Below, one piece after another: positions 36,079 through 44,282 of a stretch of DNA of 64,000 bases. Origin of the DNA: Pirellulales bacterium. GTDB taxonomy: Bacteria > Planctomycetota > Planctomycetia > Pirellulales > JAEUIK01. A model generated the notes under the pieces. It was given only the letters and a program-made list of their open reading frames with translations. It did not search any database and was not told the origin of the DNA. Location of the stretch: contig JAHBXR010000005.1 in NCBI GenBank assembly GCA_019636335.1, positions 96,197-160,196 on the forward strand, read 5' to 3'. Both the position numbers and the translations under genes were made by a program. Each line of letters begins with the position of its first letter. Position 1 is the first letter of the stretch.

Positions 36079-37218
36079 ATGACCTCGCCAAGTCCTAGTC
36101 TCGCCGAACGTAGTCCTGATCGACTACCAATTGCCGCTGACCGTCACAAGCAAGGCTACAGCCCCCTCGCGCTGGGCAATGTCTACGTCGGCTTTCCTGT
36201 CGTGCAGGCGGCCCTCAGTGGCTATAGCGACAGCGCCATGCGCCGTATCGCGCGGCGATTCGGCGCCGATTATGCGCTGTGCGAAGTGCTGATCGACAAG
36301 CTCGTGCTCGAGGCGGGCAAGCACACGCGGCGGTTTCTCAAGCTCACGGACGACGATCATCCCGTCGGTGGGCAGTTGATGGGGAGCGAGCCGGTGCAGT
36401 TCGGCGAGGCCGCCACGCGGTTGGTCGAGGCGGGTTTTGATGTCATCGATATCAACTTCGGCTGCCCGGTGAAGAAAGTCTTGGGGCGGTGCCGGGGTGG
36501 TTTTCATCTCTCGCAGCCCGACGTGGCGCTGGAAATCGTGCGCCGGGTGCGCGACACGGTCCCGGCGCACCTTCCCGTCACGGTGAAGATGCGGCGTGGG
36601 CTCGACGACACCGAAGAGAGCCGCGAGCGATTCTTTACGATCTTCGACGGCGCCTGGGATGCCGGCGTGGCGGCCATTACGGTGCATGGTCGCACGGTCA
36701 AGCAGCGATACATCGGCGCGAGCCGCTGGTCGTTCTTGAAGGAAGTGAAACAGCACGCCGGGGACCGTACCGTGCTCGGCAGTGGCGATCTCTTCACGGC
36801 CGAGGCCTGTCTCGACATGATGCGGCAGACGGGGGTCGACGGCGTGACCGCGGCGCGCGGAGCCATCGGCAATCCGTGGATCTTTGCCCAGGCGCGGGCG
36901 CTTGCCGTGGGGCAACCGTTGCCGCCACCGCCCTCGCTGTTCGAGCAGCGCGATGTGATCCGCGAGCATTACCGCCTGGCCGAGGAGATCTATGGACCCG
37001 ATCTCTCGGGCCGCCAGATGCGCAAGTTCGGCATCAAGTATTCGCGTCTCCATCCGCAGTCGAACGAGGTGCGCGACGCATTCGTGGCCGTCAGCCGCAA
37101 CGAGCAGTTGAACACGGTGATCGAACGTTACTACTCGGAAGACCTGCCCGGCATCTATCCGGACATGATGTCCGACTGTGGCGACGGTTCGCAGGAATCG
37201 TGCGGCGACCTCATGTGA
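36079..37218 (+). CDS. tRNA-dihydrouridine synthase family protein
   Basis: 379 residues. Dus motifs in order: ALCEVLIDKLVLE-like segment, VGGQLMGSEPVQFGEAATRL, DVIDINFGCPVKKVLGRCRG (catalytic Cys in GCPVKK), VTVKMRRGLDD, AITVHGRTVKQRYIG (His and Arg) and VDGVTAARGAIGNPWIF (FMN phosphate site). The enzyme reduces uridines in the tRNA D-loop using FMN and NAD(P)H. An odd point is the N-terminus: where most Dus proteins have an APM(A/V)G(V/I)T(D) loop, this one has QAALSGYSDSAMR. The C-terminal part is longer than in minimal Dus proteins. It is monocistronic by spacing (197 bases upstream, 222 downstream). Confidence 0.9.
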   Translation: MTSPSPSLAERSPDRLPIAADRHKQGYSPLALGNVYVGFPVVQAALSGYSDSAMRRIARRFGADYALCEVLIDKLVLEAGKHTRRFLKLTDDDHPVGGQLMGSEPVQFGEAATRLVEAGFDVIDINFGCPVKKVLGRCRGGFHLSQPDVALEIVRRVRDTVPAHLPVTVKMRRGLDDTEESRERFFTIFDGAWDAGVAAITVHGRTVKQRYIGASRWSFLKEVKQHAGDRTVLGSGDLFTAEACLDMMRQTGVDGVTAARGAIGNPWIFAQARALAVGQPLPPPPSLFEQRDVIREHYRLAEEIYGPDLSGRQMRKFGIKYSRLHPQSNEVRDAFVAVSRNEQLNTVIERYYSEDLPGIYPDMMSDCGDGSQESCGDLM

Positions 37219-37440
37219 ACGGGCGATCCTTCGGCGGCCGGCGAATCGCGCCGCCACGCGGTGGTTGCTCCGCGTCGCCCTAGATCGACCACAGACTTTC
37301 CACCGCGAGAGCCCGGTAAATCCTTCCCCTTTCTCGGGCGATAAGCCCCTCTCGGCTGACGCGAACTTCAACTATACTGCTCGGCTTGCGCCGGCTGCCG
37401 ATATGCCTTGCTTGATCGCCGTTGTTGGTGGAGTGCTTGC

Positions 37441-38754
37441 ATGACCTCATCCCCGAATCCATCTTCCCCCGCAGCCACGAGCGCCAAACTGCCTTACTCC
37501 CAGCGCTACCCCTGGGTCGTGGTGGCGATGCTGTGGTTCATCTGCTTTTTCAACTACGCCGACCGCCAGGCGATCTTCTCGATCTTTCCGCTTTTGGAAA
37601 GCGAACTGGGATTCAACAAGGCGCAGCTCGGCTTTATCGGGGCGGCGTTTACTTGGGTTTATGCCCTGTCGGCCCCTTTTGCCGGACAAGTGGGGGACCG
37701 CTATCCTCGCAAGACGGTGATCCTGGCCGGGCTGTACGTCTGGAGCATCATCACCGGCTTCACGGCCCTCTGCTCGAAGGTCTGGCATTTTGCGTTCGTG
37801 CGGGCGGCGGAAGGGCTGGGCGAAACGTTCTATTTTCCGGCCTCGATGTCGCTGATCAGCGACTACCACACGCGCGACACGCGCTCGCGCGCCATGAGCT
37901 TTCACCAGACGAGCGTCTATGCCGGCACGATCGGCGGCGGCGCGCTCGCCGGCTGGATGGGCATGCACTTCGGCTGGCAGTCTCCCTTCATCCTCTTGGG
38001 CGTGGCCGGCGTCGTGTTGGGGCTGGTGCTGGCCAAGTTCATTCGCGAACCGGGACGCAACGAGGCCGAGATCGCCGCCGGCAACGTCCCCGAGGCGAAC
38101 CCCGACGCGCAGCCGCTCGACATTGCCGCGTTCCTCCGGATGCTGGCCGCTACGCCCACGGCGCTGGCGCTGATCGTGGCCTTCTTTGGCGCCAACTTCG
38201 TCGGGCTCGTCTTCCTGTCGTGGATGCCGACGTTCCTCAAGGAGAAGTTCGAGTTGAATCTGGCCGTGGCCGGGATCGGGGCCACCGTCTTCATCCAGGT
38301 GGCCAGCATGTTCGGCGCGATGTCGGGGGGCTGGCTCGCCGACCGCTGGCGCAAGCTGCGTCCCGGCGGACGCATCCTGGTGCAGGCCGTGGGGACGCTC
38401 GGCGGCGCGCCCTTCATCTACTTCTGCGGCGAAACGCAGAAGCTGGCCCTGTTGATTCCGGCCATGACGGCCTTCGGCTTCTTCAAGGGGCTCTACGACG
38501 CGAACATCTGGGCGTCGCTCTACGACGTGGTCCCCGCCGCGCGGCGTGGCACCGCCGTCGGCATCATGAACATGATCGGCTGGCTCGGCGGTGGGTTGGG
38601 CTCGATCTCGGTGGGTCTGGCCGTGACCCAGGGCTTCGGCATGAGCGAAACGATCGCCTCGACCGCCGCGATCTACATCGTGGTGGCCATCGTGCTCACG
38701 GTCGCCGGCTTGGTGTTCGCTCCGCGCGACGTGCAACGCGCCTCGGCCACCTAA
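37441..38754 (+). CDS. MFS transporter
   Basis: 437 residues from ATG 37441, with GGAG 8 bases upstream; an earlier in-frame ATG at 37408 would add eleven residues without support. Twelve hydrophobic segments are expected. The MFS signature between TM2 and TM3 reads GQVGDRYPRKTVI, and the equivalent loop in the second half reads GGWLADRWRKLRPGGR. The start WVVVAMLWFICFFNYADRQA resembles anion/sugar-acid (ACS) and spinster-like MFS proteins. The neighbouring sugar-phosphate genes make a sugar acid plausible, but the substrate is not shown. It is followed by two hairpins and a convergent gene. Confidence 0.88.
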   Translation: MTSSPNPSSPAATSAKLPYSQRYPWVVVAMLWFICFFNYADRQAIFSIFPLLESELGFNKAQLGFIGAAFTWVYALSAPFAGQVGDRYPRKTVILAGLYVWSIITGFTALCSKVWHFAFVRAAEGLGETFYFPASMSLISDYHTRDTRSRAMSFHQTSVYAGTIGGGALAGWMGMHFGWQSPFILLGVAGVVLGLVLAKFIREPGRNEAEIAAGNVPEANPDAQPLDIAAFLRMLAATPTALALIVAFFGANFVGLVFLSWMPTFLKEKFELNLAVAGIGATVFIQVASMFGAMSGGWLADRWRKLRPGGRILVQAVGTLGGAPFIYFCGETQKLALLIPAMTAFGFFKGLYDANIWASLYDVVPAARRGTAVGIMNMIGWLGGGLGSISVGLAVTQGFGMSETIASTAAIYIVVAIVLTVAGLVFAPRDVQRASAT

Positions 38755-38761
38755 TAGCCTG

Positions 38762-38838
38762 TTGAAAAATGCCTCATGGCATTTTCAACCTCGCCATCCC
38801 TGCGATGTCGCAGTCCGTTTAGTTTTTCAACGGACTGC
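38762..38838. terminator. Two hairpins between convergent MFS and FecR-like genes
   Basis: TTGAAAAATGCC/GGCATTTTCAA (38762-38773 and 38778-38788, one bulge) is followed by GCAGTCCGTT/AACGGACTGC (38810-38819 and 38829-38838, perfect). The second overlaps the last codons and stop of the minus-strand gene. The first has A- and T-rich arms and could end transcription from either side. GTTGAAAAA plus a GCAGTCCGTT stem is familiar from planctomycete intergenic DNA (recall, not checked). Confidence 0.55.
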
Positions 38839-40491
38839 CGGCGCGTCCTGCAGGGCCGGATTGGGCCGCAGGTTGCCCTCGAGCGTGACGCGCTCGAGCC
38901 AGGCGCTGCGCGACTGGCGCCCCCGTTCCCGATTGTGAAACACGATGAAGTCGGTCGGACGATCGATGTCGCATTCGGTGGCCACCGTCGCCGTCGCGCC
39001 GGCCCCCCCCACTTCGGTAAGCGTGAACGAAACGTGCTGGCCGTCGTCCAGGATCTCGAAATCGAACGTGTTTCCCACCTGAATGGGAATCAGGGCGATG
39101 GCATGCGGCAGTTGTGCATCGCCGCGGCCATAGATGCCCATCACGCCCCCTTGATCGGTCGTGGCGATAAACTCGACACCGTTTTGCGTGTCGCCGTTGG
39201 CACTGGCATTCGGCACGCCGTCGCTACGAGTCAGGATTTGCAGCAGGTCGTTCTCGCTGGCGAAGGTCCAACGGCCGCGAATCCGCAGACCACCCCGTTT
39301 TGCCGGATCGTATTCCTCGCGCGTCACCAGGTGCGCGCGGTTCGACAATTCGACGCGTCCGTCGACGACTTGAATCTTTGCCTCCGGCGAGCGAATCCCT
39401 TCGGTGATGACCCGCCAACGGTGGCGATCGAGCTTCTCGCCCGTGAAATCGTCTGCGAGCAGCAAGTCCCCCACGACACGTTCCCGCGATGGCACGACTT
39501 GTCGCGTGAAACGCTCGGTGTCGAGAGGCCGCTCGATCCAGTTGGCCGCGGCCCGTTCGTCTTCGGCCTGGGCCTCGAGCCGGCGTGCCTGACCGGCGGC
39601 AACGGTGATCGGCGCCGAGGGCAGGTTGGGTTGCTCGGCTGCCGCTGACAGGTTGAGCTCGACCAGCCCGTCGAACACGTGTACCTCCGTGGCGCCGCGG
39701 GCCTCGGCAATCACACCAAACTCGGTGCCCAGATCGACGACCGCGGCCGAGGGCGTGCGAATGGTGAAGCCCACGGCGGCCGGGCTGACGCGCGCCACCA
39801 ATTGCCCCACCGACAAGAGCCCGGCATTCGTGGCGGTTACCTCGAAGACCGCGGGCCCTTGCAGAACGACGCGCGCGCCCGAGTCATAGTCGAGCTGCGC
39901 GATGCCGGCATTCAGCCGCAGCGTACCGGTCGATAACCTCGCGCCGGCATGCGTCGGCAGGCTGCCGGTTTCCCAATCGCAATCGACCGCAGCCGCCAGC
40001 GTGGCGATCGCCACGGAGGGAGGGGACTGCGTTTCACCCTTCTCGGCCGCGATCGCGGTTGGCGGCGAGGGGGGGGCACCGGGGGGTAAGGTAGGGGACG
40101 AGCCACCGATCGAACTCGGCGACGGCCGTGCATCGCCCAAGCGCATCCCCAGCATCAATCCGGCGGCCAACATCAGGCCGCCAAAGATGAAGATCGGCGC
40201 CGCGTCGATCCAGGGAAGCCCCTGCACCCAGCCGCGCCAACCACTGCCACCTTCTACCAACGGCGAAGGATTGGTCGGTTTTGCGGGGGGGAGCGACCGA
40301 GGCACACCACCGCAGAGCCAGCGTAGATCGGCGATCATGTGCTGATATTCGACGTAGGCGCGTCGCGCCGCGGGGTCATCGCGCACGAGCTGCTCGAGCC
40401 GCGCGGCCTGTGCCTCGTCGAGCGTCCCCTCGCGGAGTGCCGCGAGCAGACCACGCAGCTCATGGGGCAACGTGTCGTGCGTGTCGCTCAT
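38827..40491 (-). CDS. FecR-like transmembrane protein, coupled to an ECF sigma factor
   Basis: 554 residues from ATG 40491, whose ATG overlaps the sigma-factor stop (ATGA). The open frame continues upstream but only as antisense-type sequence over the sigma gene. An N-terminal cytosolic part (about 1-95; LRGLLAALREGTLDEAQAAR) resembles anti-sigma N-termini, followed by one membrane span at about 98-116 (IFIFGGLMLAAGLMLG), a Pro/Ser-rich linker, and a FecR domain at about 188-280 (LQGPAVFEVT, VDLGTEFGVIAEARGATEVH, VFDGLVEL). The C-terminal 230 residues look like a concanavalin/LamG-type sheet domain (LADDFTGEKLDRHRWRVI; VSFTLTEVGG). It probably controls the sigma factor in response to a periplasmic signal. 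Confidence 0.85.
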   Translation of the reverse strand: MSDTHDTLPHELRGLLAALREGTLDEAQAARLEQLVRDDPAARRAYVEYQHMIADLRWLCGGVPRSLPPAKPTNPSPLVEGGSGWRGWVQGLPWIDAAPIFIFGGLMLAAGLMLGMRLGDARPSPSSIGGSSPTLPPGAPPSPPTAIAAEKGETQSPPSVAIATLAAAVDCDWETGSLPTHAGARLSTGTLRLNAGIAQLDYDSGARVVLQGPAVFEVTATNAGLLSVGQLVARVSPAAVGFTIRTPSAAVVDLGTEFGVIAEARGATEVHVFDGLVELNLSAAAEQPNLPSAPITVAAGQARRLEAQAEDERAAANWIERPLDTERFTRQVVPSRERVVGDLLLADDFTGEKLDRHRWRVITEGIRSPEAKIQVVDGRVELSNRAHLVTREEYDPAKRGGLRIRGRWTFASENDLLQILTRSDGVPNASANGDTQNGVEFIATTDQGGVMGIYGRGDAQLPHAIALIPIQVGNTFDFEILDDGQHVSFTLTEVGGAGATATVATECDIDRPTDFIVFHNRERGRQSRSAWLERVTLEGNLRPNPALQDAPAVR

Positions 40492-41015
40492 GGGCGTCCC
40501 TCGGCACGCAAGGTCCGTTGGATGCACTCGAACAGATTCTCGTGGATACGGTTCAAGGCCTTGTAGATCGCATCGACCGAACGACCGACTTCGGCCGCGA
40601 TCGAACGGGTCGTCGCTCCCTCTTGGTAACGCCGCGAGAGCAAGTCTCGATCGCGAGGATGCAGCTTCTCGATACACTGCGAGAGGGCCAGATGCCGGGG
40701 CCCGAGCGCCGCGCCGGCGAGCAACGATTCGTCCGCCACGTTCTCGACGAACTCGTCGCTGAACTGCAGCCGTTCGCGGCCGACACGTTGCCGTTGCGAC
40801 ATCACCTTGTAGCGCGCGATCTGGCACGCCCAGGCGAGAAAATCGGTGCCGGGCTCGAACTGCTCGAACTTGCGCCACAAGACGGTGCTGGTTTCTTGAA
40901 AGATCTCGTCCGCGTCCGCCACGTTCGGCTGCAGCGAGAGAATAAAGCCGTAGATCCGCCGCGCGTTGAGCGTAAACAGTCCGACGAATTCTTCGGTCCG
41001 TTCCGGTGGCTGCAT
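40488..41015 (-). CDS. ECF-type RNA polymerase sigma factor
   Basis: 175 residues. Region 2 is seen in FVGLFTLNARRIYGFILSL and the DADEIFQETSTVLWRKFEQF stretch, then FLAWACQIARYKVM; region 4 is LSQCIEKLHPRDRDLLSRRY followed by a helix-turn-helix TTRSIAAEVGRSVDAIYKAL. This is the Planctomycete/Rhodopirellula-type ECF family paired with FecR-like proteins. Its stop overlaps the FecR-like start. No good ribosome site lies before ATG 41015, so the start could be slightly different. Divergent promoter DNA of 380 bases separates it from the DUF1080 gene, a possible target. Confidence 0.93.
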   Translation of the reverse strand: MQPPERTEEFVGLFTLNARRIYGFILSLQPNVADADEIFQETSTVLWRKFEQFEPGTDFLAWACQIARYKVMSQRQRVGRERLQFSDEFVENVADESLLAGAALGPRHLALSQCIEKLHPRDRDLLSRRYQEGATTRSIAAEVGRSVDAIYKALNRIHENLFECIQRTLRAEGRP

Positions 41016-41396
41016 GGCGGGGAAGATTGAGGGTTGAAGATGGGCTGCCCAACGGGTCGGCGCACTCTACAGAGAGCATATTCCGCGAAGCCCCCGGTTT
41101 TGGAAGTCATCCCTGACCCGAATTTATCGGTCTCGAATTGGCCAGCGGGCCGATCCACCCCAGATCGGGTGGCCTTTCGGGGCTTTCCAAGACCTTACCT
41201 CCTCGGGCACTGGGCAGGATGACACATGTGGTTCGCGGGGCTAGACTGGCGGAGCCCTATTCCGCTCCGCGCAGCCAATGAGTCTAGGGCGCCCAACGGA
41301 AGCCCGGAATGCGTGAGGGCACCGTTCTGCATCGTGGCTCATCGGCCGCGCGGACAGCAATAAAACCTGCCCCGCCGTCACACCTCGGAGTCTCTC
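41016..41396. other. Divergent intergenic region with a cruciform-like repeat
   Basis: The gap between the sigma-factor start and the DUF1080 start has no gene. It must hold promoters for both. An interrupted inverted repeat lies at 41241-41287: CTAGACT pairs with AGTCTAG and an inner GCGGAG pairs with CTCCGC. Confidence 0.5.
41241..41287. repeat. Nested inverted repeat upstream of the DUF1080 gene
   Basis: Outer arms CTAGACT (41241-41247) and AGTCTAG (41281-41287) and inner arms GCGGAG (41249-41254) and CTCCGC (41265-41270) could form a two-step stem. It may be a regulator site, a transcript-end structure or a dispersed repeat. Confidence 0.45.
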
Positions 41397-42035
41397 ATGC
41401 GCCACCTGGCCTTGCCATTCGCCCTGTGCGTCGTTGCGTTCGCTGCTCGCTCGGTACAGGCCGCCGACGATGCCAAGGCCCTCTTCGACGGCCAGAGCCT
41501 CGACGGCTGGCAAGCGGTCAATGGCCCCATTTCGAGTTGGACTGTCGAAGATGGTCTGCTCGTCTGTAGCGGGGCAGGGGGGGGCTGGCTCTCGACCAAG
41601 GACGAGTACGGCGACTTCGATCTCTCGCTCGAGTTTCGCGTGCCCCAGGGGGGCAACAGCGGCGTCTTCATTCGGGCCCCGCACGAGGGGGATCCGGCCT
41701 ACACGGGCATGGAGCTCCAGGTGCTGGACGATGCGGCCGACGAGTACAAGTCGCTCCGCCCCGATCAGTACACCGGCAGCGTCTATGGCGTGGTCGCCGC
41801 GCAGCCCCGCGTCACCAAGCCCGCCGGCGAATGGCAGACGATGCGCATCCGCTGCGTCGGCCGCGACGTCGAAGTCGAGGTAAACGGCAAGCAGGTGGTG
41901 AAGGCCAACCTCGACGAGCATCTCGACAAGGCCAAGGAACACCCTGGCATCACGCGCGAGAGGGGCCACATCGGCCTGCAAAACCACGGTTCGCGGGTCG
42001 AATACCGCAACGTGAAGCTGGCGCCGGTGAAATAG
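41397..42035 (+). CDS. DUF1080 / 3-keto-disaccharide hydrolase-type secreted protein
   Basis: 212 residues from ATG 41397, with GGAG 6 bases upstream and a signal peptide MRHLALPFALCVVAFAARS ending near VQAADD. Family landmarks are ALFDGQSLDGWQAVNG, WTVEDGLLVCSGAGGGWLST, DFDLSLEFRVPQGGNSGVFI, GMELQVLDDAADEY and ERGHIGLQNHGSRVEYRNV. Family knowledge: PF06439 has a concanavalin-like fold; some members hydrolyse 3-keto sugars made by Gfo/Idh/MocA oxidoreductases, and a Tat-exported oxidoreductase of that type lies at 9921-11243. It is divergent from the ECF sigma/FecR pair. Confidence 0.92.
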   Translation: MRHLALPFALCVVAFAARSVQAADDAKALFDGQSLDGWQAVNGPISSWTVEDGLLVCSGAGGGWLSTKDEYGDFDLSLEFRVPQGGNSGVFIRAPHEGDPAYTGMELQVLDDAADEYKSLRPDQYTGSVYGVVAAQPRVTKPAGEWQTMRIRCVGRDVEVEVNGKQVVKANLDEHLDKAKEHPGITRERGHIGLQNHGSRVEYRNVKLAPVK

Positions 42036-42246
42036 GGGCCTCTCTCGGACCTCGCACGGCAGCATCTCCGCGCCGGCACTGCCAGGGTCGCTGGCGTCTG
42101 GCGGCGATTCGCCCGGTTTCTCTCAAGTCGACTCCCCGCCACGGACGATAAGGGGCCAGCTAGCGGGCTGCGCCCCTGGCACGCGCCGACTGTCCGGAGG
42201 GGATTCCGGCGGGGGACGCGGCGGCCCCTATCCCGGGAGATCGACC

Positions 42247-43257
42247 GTGGTTAACGCCAGCACGGCAGAGCTACGCAAAGCGGCCATCCTACTGACCAGC
42301 TTGCCGCAGGACGACGCCGCGCAGTTGCTGGCCAAGCTCGAGCCGAAACAGGTCGAACGGGTCTCGATCGAGATCGCCACGCTCGGCTCGATCACCGGCG
42401 CCGAACAACAGGCGGTGCTCAAGGAGTTTTCCGAATCGAATCCCTCGATTCTCCTCGGTGGCACCGGCGGCGGCCTCGACGTCGCCAAGAAGCTGGTCGA
42501 ACGAGCACTGGGCAAGAACGCCGCCAACACGATCGATACGGTTCGCGAATCGATCGAGGCCGTGCCGTTCAGCTTTCTCAAGAAGGTCGACGCTCAGAAT
42601 CTGCTCACCTTCATCATCGACGAGCACCCGCAGACGATCGCCCTGGTGCTGACCCACCTTTCGCCGGCCCGTGCCGCCGACATTCTCAAAGGGCTCCCCT
42701 CCGATCGGCAACTCTCGGTGATCGGCCGGATCGCGACGATGGGCCAGACGAATCCCGAGATCATCCGCGAGGTCGAACGAGGGCTTGAACATCGCATGTC
42801 GAGCGTGATGAGCCAGCAGTTCGAGAACGCCGGCGGCGTCTCGAGCGTGGCCGAGATCCTGAACGTCTGCGATCGCTCGACCGAGCGTTCGCTGCTCGAA
42901 AACCTGGGGCAGGACGATCCTCAATTGGTCGACGAGATCCGCCGGCTGATGTTCGTCTTCGACGACATCGGCAAATTTGCCGACAAGGAGGTTCAGACGA
43001 TTCTCAAGAACGTCGAGACCTCGCAATGGGCGATGGCGCTGAAGGGGGCCAGCGACGAGCTCAAGCAGAAGATTCTCGGCAACATGTCGAGCCGCGCCGC
43101 CACGCTGCTCAAAGAAGAGATGGAGTATCTCGGCCCAGTCAAGCTCTCCTCGGTCGAGCAGGCGCAGCAGCAAATCGTGGACATCGTCCGGCGTCTGGAA
43201 GACATGGGCGAGATCTCGATCAACAGCGACGAGGCGGACGAGCAGTTCATCCAGTAG
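42247..43257 (+). CDS. fliG: Flagellar motor switch protein FliG
   Basis: 336 residues, full length. GTG start at 42247 with GGGAG 8 bases upstream. The N-terminal domain LRKAAILLTSLPQDDAAQLL, the middle domain NLLTFIIDEHPQTIALVLTH (the EHPQTIA motif is diagnostic) and the C-terminal charged torque helix region QLVDEIRRLMFVFDDIGKF, then QTILKNV, are all present, as is the final LGPVKLSSVEQAQQQIVDIV. It builds the C-ring rotor with FliM and FliN at the cytoplasmic face of the flagellar motor. No other flagellar gene is in the window, so fliG is isolated here. Confidence 0.97.
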   Translation: MVNASTAELRKAAILLTSLPQDDAAQLLAKLEPKQVERVSIEIATLGSITGAEQQAVLKEFSESNPSILLGGTGGGLDVAKKLVERALGKNAANTIDTVRESIEAVPFSFLKKVDAQNLLTFIIDEHPQTIALVLTHLSPARAADILKGLPSDRQLSVIGRIATMGQTNPEIIREVERGLEHRMSSVMSQQFENAGGVSSVAEILNVCDRSTERSLLENLGQDDPQLVDEIRRLMFVFDDIGKFADKEVQTILKNVETSQWAMALKGASDELKQKILGNMSSRAATLLKEEMEYLGPVKLSSVEQAQQQIVDIVRRLEDMGEISINSDEADEQFIQ

Positions 43258-43516
43258 GACCTGGCCCCGCGCGGCAGGGCAGTTGGACAAGCCGGGACCC
43301 TGGTTCCTGCGCCAGCCACGGCTCCGGAACCGTCAGGCTGCCATCGGCATTCCCAATCATCGCATGGACTTACGGCGTCGATCCCCCCTGGGATCCCACG
43401 TCCTTTCGTTCCGTTCTGTGCCCGGCAGGCTCTTGATCGAGAAGCTTTTTCCCCGATTTGCTTGCATCGCTGTCAGAGTGTGGTATACATGCTTCAAGAG
43501 CATTGTCTCTGTACAC

Positions 43517-43555
43517 GGCCTGTCGCGGAGGACCTCCGAGGCGGGCCCTTTTTTT
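43517..43555 (+). terminator. Probable intrinsic terminator between fliG and amt
   Basis: GGCCTGTCGCGGAG folds back on CTCCGAGGCGGGCC with one mismatch and two G-T pairs around a three-base loop, and is followed after one C by seven T residues (43549-43555). It would end transcripts coming from fliG, although it lies 260 bases after the stop. Confidence 0.6.
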
Positions 43556-43826
43556 GCGCGAGCGGGTTGCTCGGACGATTCTCTACTCCCAGAGACTGCG
43601 CCACTCGCACGGCTATTCGGCATGGGGGGTGACCGCGACCTGCCCCTTCGCCCCAGGTCGGCTCTTGCCGGCCTGCTTGGCAACTTCGCCCGAACGCACG
43701 ACAGGGCTTGCTGGCATAGCAGGCATGTGCGTGCGCGCAGGGAACTTGAAAGATTCCTGTGAAAAAGCGCAAGTGCTTGCATTGCATGGTCGTTGGCAGG
43801 CGGTGCTGCGCGCGTGCGCCGTGCAT

Positions 43827-43842
43827 TGGCGCACGAATTGCG
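43827..43842 (+). promoter_or_regulatory. Candidate sigma-54 promoter for amt
   Basis: TGGCGCACGAATTGCG matches the -24/-12 pattern TGGCAC-N5-TTGCW with GG and GC at the exact spacing and two deviations. Ammonium transporter genes are classic NtrC/sigma-54 targets, which makes the position meaningful. No enhancer sites were identified and it lies about 440 bases upstream of the start. Confidence 0.4.
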
Positions 43843-44168
43843 TGTGGCGTTCCCTGCGTAACTTGAGTGTCCAAGGATTGGCTTCATCAGGCAGTAGGTT
43901 TTGCACCAGTTCTCAACTGCAATGCATATCAAACCAACGCTAGGCCAGACGGACACGCTCTCTCCTGTGTCCGAGCATTCGCTCTATCTGACACTCTTCG
44001 CCAGCAGCGCCGGCGGCCTGTAATCTCCGCGGCGCTCATCCACTGGGCATCGGTGCGCATGCGTCTGCGCATGCCTGTGCCGAGATGTCCGCTTCGTGCT
44101 CGTGGTTGCTCCTGCGCGAAGTTTGCCCCTTAGCTGCGACGGGAACGTTGCTTCGCATGCGCCGCGCC

Positions 44169-44195
44169 GGCGCGTGTTGAACGCGCGCCGTTTTT
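44169..44195 (+). terminator. Attenuator-like hairpin in the amt leader
   Basis: GGCGCG (44169-44174) pairs with CGCGCC (44184-44189) and is followed, after one G, by TTTTT. It lies 88 bases before the amt start, so if transcribed it could cause conditional termination. The left arm also belongs to the palindrome CGCGCCGGCGCG at 44163-44174. Confidence 0.4.
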
Positions 44196-44282
44196 CTGTT
44201 GTGCGATCTGGCTGCGCTCCCGCTGCGCGCGTGGTGCGTTGTTGTCTTGGTTGTCCTTCTAGCTTTGCGGAGGTCGTTCGAA

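Larger units (their letters stand above)
43258..44282. other. Long non-coding region between fliG and amt
   Basis: About 1 kb with no credible gene. It holds a terminator-like hairpin with T-run at 43517-43555, a sigma-54-like site at 43827-43842, a small hairpin at 44057-44074 (GCATGCG/CGCATGC) and an attenuator-like hairpin at 44169-44195. The part from 43827 would form a leader of more than 400 bases for amt. Confidence 0.55.

Noticed and set aside
37447..38736. Long frames on both strands inside the MFS gene (minus strand 37447-38736; plus strand 37422-38765)
   Set aside because: The real frame has twelve membrane segments and MFS signature loops; the others are shadows rich in Arg, His and Gln.
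40492..41079. Upstream extension of the FecR-like frame
   Set aside because: It lies over the sigma-factor gene in another frame, is Arg-rich, and the ATGA overlap at 40488-40491 gives a natural start.
44199..44282. Earlier in-frame ATG for amt
   Set aside because: It would place 28 extra residues before the signal-like helix, while ATG 44283 has a good GGAGG site.
43258..44282. tRNA or other standard RNA gene in the fliG-amt gap
   Set aside because: No cloverleaf with T-arm consensus was found; the visible structures are hairpins with T-runs.
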